DNA of 64,000 nt, from NCBI RefSeq assembly GCF_018128965.1, contig NZ_JAAEDH010000016.1:48692-112691 (forward strand), written 5' to 3'. Made by a program: the position numbers and the translations under genes. This DNA comes from Plastoroseomonas arctica (GTDB lineage: Bacteria > Pseudomonadota > Alphaproteobacteria > Acetobacterales > Acetobacteraceae). The stretch's first letter is position 1; each line of letters opens with the position of its first letter. Below the pieces are notes generated by a model that did no database searches, had not been told where the DNA came from, and saw only the letters and a list, made by a program, of their open reading frames with translations. Of the stretch, positions 60,357 through 64,000 are shown piece after piece.

Positions 60357-62912
60357 GTGGAAGCCACACGCACCACCTGCCCTTATTGCGGCGTCGGGTG
60401 CGGGGTTCTCGCGCGGCCGGACGGCACCGTCGCCGGCGACCCGGAGCACCCCGCGAATTTCGGGCGGCTGTGCAGCAAGGGCGCCGCACTCGGCGAGACC
60501 ATCGACCTGCCGGGGCGCCTGCTCTACCCCGAGGTCGGCGGCAAGCGCGCGAGCTGGGATGCGGCGTTGGACGCCGTGGCCGAGGGGTTTTCGCGCGCAC
60601 TACGGCAGGGCGGACCGGACAGCACCGCGCTCTACGTTTCGGGGCAGTTGCTGACCGAGGATTATTACGCAGCGAACAAATTCGCGAAGGGGTTTCTGGG
60701 CACCGCGAACATCGATTCCAATTCGCGCCTGTGCATGGCGAGTTCCGTCGCCGCGCATCGGCGCGCCTTCGGCGAGGATATCGTCCCCGCGGTCTATGCC
60801 GACCTCGAGCAGGCCGATCTGGTGACGCTGGTCGGCAGCAATTTGGCCTGGTGCCATCCGGTGCTGCATCAGCGGCTGATGGCGGCGAAGGCGGCGCGGC
60901 CGCAGATGCGCATCGTGGTGGTGGACCCGCGCGTGACGGCGACCTGCGCGGGGGCGGATCTGCATCTGCCGCTGGCGCCGGGAAGCGACGTGGCGCTGTT
61001 TGCCGCGGTGCTCGCACGCTGTGCCGATGCCGGGTTCGCAGCGCCGGGGATGGAGGATGCGCTTGCCGTCGCGCGCGGGATCGATCCGGGACTCACCGGA
61101 TTGGCGCCTGACGCGATCGCCACCTTCTGCGACTGGTTCGCGCGCACGGAAAAATCCGTCACGCTCTGGAGCCAGGGCGTGAACCAGTCGGGTGCCGGCA
61201 CCGACAAGGCGAATGCGATCATCAACTGCCACATCCTGACCGAACGGATCGGCAAGCCCGGCGCCTCGCCCTTTTCCATCACGGGACAGCCCAATGCGAT
61301 GGGCGGGCGCGAGGTCGGCGCGCTGGCGAATACGCTGGCAGCACACCTGGACTGGTCGGTGCCGGCCGAGGTCGCTGCCCTGCGCGATGCCTGGGGCGCG
61401 CCGAACCTTGCGATGGGTCCGGGGCTGAAGGCGGTGGATCTGTTTCGCGCGCTCGGCGCCGGGACGATCGGCGCGCTGTGGGTGATGGCGACCAACCCCG
61501 CCGTGTCGCTGCCCGATGGCGATGGCGTGCGCGCGGCACTCAAGCGCGCGCCCTTCCTCGTGGTGTCCGACTGCACGCGCGAGAGCGACACGGTCGATGC
61601 GGCGCATGTGCGCCTGCCCGCACTCGGCTGGGGGGAGAAGGACGGGACGGTCACGAATTCGGAGCGCGTCATCTCCCGCCAGCGCGCCTTCCTTCCGCGG
61701 GGCGGCGAGGCGCGGCCGGATTGGTGGGCGGTGGCGCAGGTGGCCAAGCGGCTCGGGTTTGGCGAGGCCTTCGCCTGGGACGGCCCCGCCGCGATTTTCC
61801 GCGAACACGCCGCGCTGACCGCGCTGGTGCCGGAGAGCAGGCGCGCCTTCGACATCAGCGGTCTCGCGGAGATCAGCGACGCGGACTACGCGGCGATGCC
61901 TCCCACGCGCTGGCCGGTGGCGTCGCGTGGCGCGCCGGGCGAGCGGCTTGCGCCTGCCGCGCGTTTCATCCCCACGCCCTATCGCGGCCTCGCGCAGCCT
62001 GGTGCGCCGCTGACGCTGCTCACCGGGCGGCTGCGCGACCAGTGGCACATGATGACGCGCACCGGCCCACTGCCGCGCCTGATGGCGCAGGCGCCGGAGC
62101 CGGAGCTGACGCTGCACCCCGACGACGCCGCGGGCATCGCGGATGGCGCGCTGGTGCGGCTCGGCAATGCGCAGGGGAGTGCCGTGCTGCGGGCGCGGCT
62201 CGATGCCGGGCAGCGGCGCGGCTCCTGCTTCGCGCCCATGCATTGGACGGCGCGGTTCTGTGTCGGTGCGCGGGTGAATGCCGCGGTGCTGCCGGTCGTG
62301 GACCCGATCAGCGGGCAGCCGGAGCTGAAGGGCGCGGCCGTCGCCATCACGCGCTACGTCGCGGATTGGCAGGGGTTTGTGCTGGCGGGTGCGGCGCTCG
62401 ATCTGCCCGCGGCGTGGATGGCGCGCAGCCCCATGCCGGGCGGTGTCTGGCGGCATGAGGTGGCCGGCGAAGGCGATGCGACGGCGGCGTTCGCAGCACT
62501 CCGCGCGGCGCTGCCGGAGACGACCGGGCACTGGGCGGTGCTCGAGGATGCGGTGCTCGGCCTGCATCGCGCCGTGCTGCTGCGCGAGGCGCGCGTGATT
62601 GCCGTGGTGTGCCTCGCGCGCGCGAGTGACGAGGTGCCGCGTCGCGACTGGCTCGCGGCGCTGATGGCGGAGGAGGGCATCACGCTCGCCGAACGGCGCT
62701 GCCTGCTCGCGGGCGAAGCGGCCGAGGGGCCACCGCCTTCGCCCACGCTATGTGCCTGCCACGGGGTGACGGTCGGGCGCATCGAGGCCGCGATCCTGGA
62801 CGGTGCCGAGGATGTCGCGGCCGTGGGTGCGGCGACCAAGGCGGGCACCGGATGCGGGGCGTGCCGGCCGGAGATCGCGGCGATTCTCGCGCGCGCGCCG
62901 GTGCCGGCGTGA
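60357..62912 (+). CDS. nasA: Assimilatory nitrate reductase catalytic subunit
   Basis: An 851-residue cytosolic molybdopterin enzyme reducing nitrate to nitrite. The N-terminal [4Fe-4S] motif is TCPYCGVGCGVLARP and CSKG. Mo-bis-MGD segments follow (SRLCMASSVAAHRRAFGED; GTDKANAIINCHIL; GQPNAMGGREVG; the C-terminal domain with LLTGRLRDQWHMMTRTG). The C-terminus adds a BFD-like [2Fe-2S] domain (LCACHGVTVGRIEAAI and GTGCGACRPEI), as in NasA/NarB proteins that take electrons from a flavoprotein. The GTG at 60357, one base after the upstream stop, was chosen; the open frame to 60318 lies inside the neighbour. Confidence 0.94.
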   Translation: MEATRTTCPYCGVGCGVLARPDGTVAGDPEHPANFGRLCSKGAALGETIDLPGRLLYPEVGGKRASWDAALDAVAEGFSRALRQGGPDSTALYVSGQLLTEDYYAANKFAKGFLGTANIDSNSRLCMASSVAAHRRAFGEDIVPAVYADLEQADLVTLVGSNLAWCHPVLHQRLMAAKAARPQMRIVVVDPRVTATCAGADLHLPLAPGSDVALFAAVLARCADAGFAAPGMEDALAVARGIDPGLTGLAPDAIATFCDWFARTEKSVTLWSQGVNQSGAGTDKANAIINCHILTERIGKPGASPFSITGQPNAMGGREVGALANTLAAHLDWSVPAEVAALRDAWGAPNLAMGPGLKAVDLFRALGAGTIGALWVMATNPAVSLPDGDGVRAALKRAPFLVVSDCTRESDTVDAAHVRLPALGWGEKDGTVTNSERVISRQRAFLPRGGEARPDWWAVAQVAKRLGFGEAFAWDGPAAIFREHAALTALVPESRRAFDISGLAEISDADYAAMPPTRWPVASRGAPGERLAPAARFIPTPYRGLAQPGAPLTLLTGRLRDQWHMMTRTGPLPRLMAQAPEPELTLHPDDAAGIADGALVRLGNAQGSAVLRARLDAGQRRGSCFAPMHWTARFCVGARVNAAVLPVVDPISGQPELKGAAVAITRYVADWQGFVLAGAALDLPAAWMARSPMPGGVWRHEVAGEGDATAAFAALRAALPETTGHWAVLEDAVLGLHRAVLLREARVIAVVCLARASDEVPRRDWLAALMAEEGITLAERRCLLAGEAAEGPPPSPTLCACHGVTVGRIEAAILDGAEDVAAVGAATKAGTGCGACRPEIAAILARAPVPA

Positions 62913-63745
62913 TCGCGCTGGCCTTCCATGCGCCGGGATGGTGGCGCACCATCGCGAGCGTGCCGTGGCGGCGCGCGCGGGCCAAACCCTGCGGCGAGGT
63001 CTTCTTGGTCGGCGCCGGCCCGGGCGCGATCGACCTGCTGACCCTGCGCGCGGCGCGGCTGATCGGGCAGGCGGATGTCATCGTGCATGACCGCCTGGTC
63101 TCGCCCGAGATCCTGGGCTTCGCGCGGCGCGGGGCGGAGCGCATCTATGTGGGCAAGCAGCGGGCAAATCACTGCCTGCCGCAGGAGGGGATCAACGCGC
63201 TGCTGGTGCGCCTGGCGCGTGCCGGCAAGCGGGTGGTGCGGCTGAAAGGCGGGGACCCCTTCGTCTTCGGCCGTGGCGGCGAGGAGGCGGAGGCCTGTGC
63301 CGCGGCGGGTGTCCCGTGTTCGGTGGTGCCGGGGGTGACGGCGGCGCTGGCCTGTGCGGCCTCGGTGGGGATACCGCTCACGCATCGCGATTGCGCGCGG
63401 ATGCTGACCTTGGTGACCGGGCACACGCGCGATGGCGTGCTGGACCTCGATTTCGCCGCCCTAGCGCGGCCGGGGCAGACGCTCGCGGTCTATATGGGCA
63501 TCGCGACGCTGCCGGCGCTGGAGCGTGGGTTGCTCGGCGAGGGGCTCGATCCGAGCACGCCGGCGGCGCTGATCGAGAGCGGTGGGACGGATGCGGAGCG
63601 CGTGCTGCGCGGCGATCTGCGCCGTGTTGTGGCTGATGCGCCGGGCTGGGTGCGCGGCGGTCCGGCGCTGCTGCTGGTGGGCGAGGCGGTCGCGCATGGC
63701 AGGGTTGCGGTGACTTTAGACGCCACGGCCGAAATAGGCGTTTGA
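62909..63745 (+). CDS. cobA: Uroporphyrinogen-III C-methyltransferase
   Basis: A 278-residue SAM-dependent SUMT producing precorrin-2 on the route to siroheme, the NirA cofactor. Motifs are VFLVGAGPGAIDLLTLRAAR near 31, VIVHDRLVSPEIL, VRLKGGDPFVFGRGGEEAEA near 112, and LTLVTGHTRDG. The GTG start overlaps the nasA stop (GTGA). About 30 residues precede the family core (VIALAFHAPGWWRT), longer than usual. The dehydrogenase and ferrochelatase steps (CysG N-terminal or SirC type) are not encoded here. Precorrin-2 also leads to cobalamin. Confidence 0.94.
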   Translation: MIALAFHAPGWWRTIASVPWRRARAKPCGEVFLVGAGPGAIDLLTLRAARLIGQADVIVHDRLVSPEILGFARRGAERIYVGKQRANHCLPQEGINALLVRLARAGKRVVRLKGGDPFVFGRGGEEAEACAAAGVPCSVVPGVTAALACAASVGIPLTHRDCARMLTLVTGHTRDGVLDLDFAALARPGQTLAVYMGIATLPALERGLLGEGLDPSTPAALIESGGTDAERVLRGDLRRVVADAPGWVRGGPALLLVGEAVAHGRVAVTLDATAEIGV

Positions 63746-63798
63746 CAGTTCCATGGCACACGCCTAGACACCCTCCACACCGCGCGGCGGGGACGGAC

Positions 63799-63827
63799 TT
63801 GACGCTTTGAGGGAAACCTCCTAGCTT
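63799..63827 (+). promoter_or_regulatory. Candidate rRNA operon promoter
   Basis: TTGACG (63799-63804) and TAGCTT (63822-63827) are 17 bp apart, about 55 bp after the cobA stop and about 90 bp before the boxA-like sequence. The -35 is near consensus while the -10 is weak. Assignment rests on its position before the rrn leader. Confidence 0.5.
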
Positions 63828-63876
63828 CCCTCCCCCACCCGAGCGGTGGTTCCTTCAGGCCGATAGGGCATTCACT

Positions 63877-64000
63877 CGCATCAAGCGATGCGGGCGGGAT
63901 GCTTTGTTGGTTTGTGTTCTTTGACAATTGCATCTGGTTTGGAAGTATTGGTCACGGTGTATTCGTGTGGCTGATATTGATGCTTGTGATGGTCCTGTCC
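63877..64000 (+). promoter_or_regulatory. Leader of an rRNA operon (boxA region)
   Basis: A hairpin CGCATC/GATGCG (63877-63892) precedes TGTTCTTTGACAATTG (63915-63930), the boxA-type antitermination sequence typical of alphaproteobacterial rrn leaders. The region then becomes T/G-rich to the window edge, as before 16S rRNA. The 16S gene itself is expected just beyond 64000. Confidence 0.72.

Overview
The window is about 64 kb of very GC-rich, densely packed bacterial chromosome. Gene content points to an alphaproteobacterium, most likely Acetobacteraceae (Roseomonas-like). The evidence is an SdhE-Mfd pair, an AppA-type BLUF photoreceptor, TRAP and Tct/Bug solute-binding proteins, NasTS nitrate control, and an alphaproteobacterial rRNA-operon leader at the right edge. 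The genus is inference; no rRNA gene body is inside the window.

Left part (1-12 kb): a cytochrome b561 and a cell-surface glycan cluster. That cluster has one GT2 gene facing right, and a leftward operon of acyl-CoA dehydrogenase, a 49-codon coupled small ORF, a NodS-like methyltransferase, and GT4, GT2 and GT28-like glycosyltransferases. Next come metE behind an AT-rich palindrome and a cobalamin riboswitch, a decayed folB, and a leftward BLUF-SCHIC (AppA-like) gene. The BLUF-SCHIC gene appears to have its own divergent cobalamin riboswitch.

Middle part (12-32 kb): mfd and sdhE (left), recG (right), then a leftward operon efp-suhB-secreted OmpA-like protein-MotA/TolQ-like channel-coiled-coil OmpA protein-upp. 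Between efp and an FAD-dependent dehydrogenase sits an AT-rich island of about 2 kb. It holds an AAA ATPase and a small TOPRIM-type partner that is interrupted by an in-frame amber codon; it is probably a horizontally acquired defence-like pair. Host-like ORF fragments and an imperfect 11-bp direct repeat flank it. A second glycosyltransferase set (28-31.5 kb) follows.

Right-middle part (31.5-51 kb): a DUF1428 protein, propionyl-CoA synthetase with an MHS-family transporter, mlaA, a hydratase-like protein, a TRAP dctPQM operon with an unusual hairpin array between dctP and dctQ, and a divergent MarR regulator. Then come ycjX-ycjF, ferredoxin-NADP reductase, a GNAT, a lone TctC-type binding protein, a MOSC protein and clpB with a plausible heat-shock promoter.

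Right part (50.9-63.7 kb): a complete assimilatory nitrate module. NasT (ANTAR antiterminator) precedes a leader with two hexaloop hairpins. Then follow NasS (nitrate sensor), an NrtABD-type ABC importer, an FAD oxidoreductase, siroheme nitrite reductase, a CysJ-type flavoprotein carrying an RnfB-like Fe-S domain in place of flavodoxin, nitrate reductase, and uroporphyrinogen-III methyltransferase for siroheme. Most junctions overlap by 4 bp. The last 250 bp look like the promoter and boxA leader of an rRNA operon.
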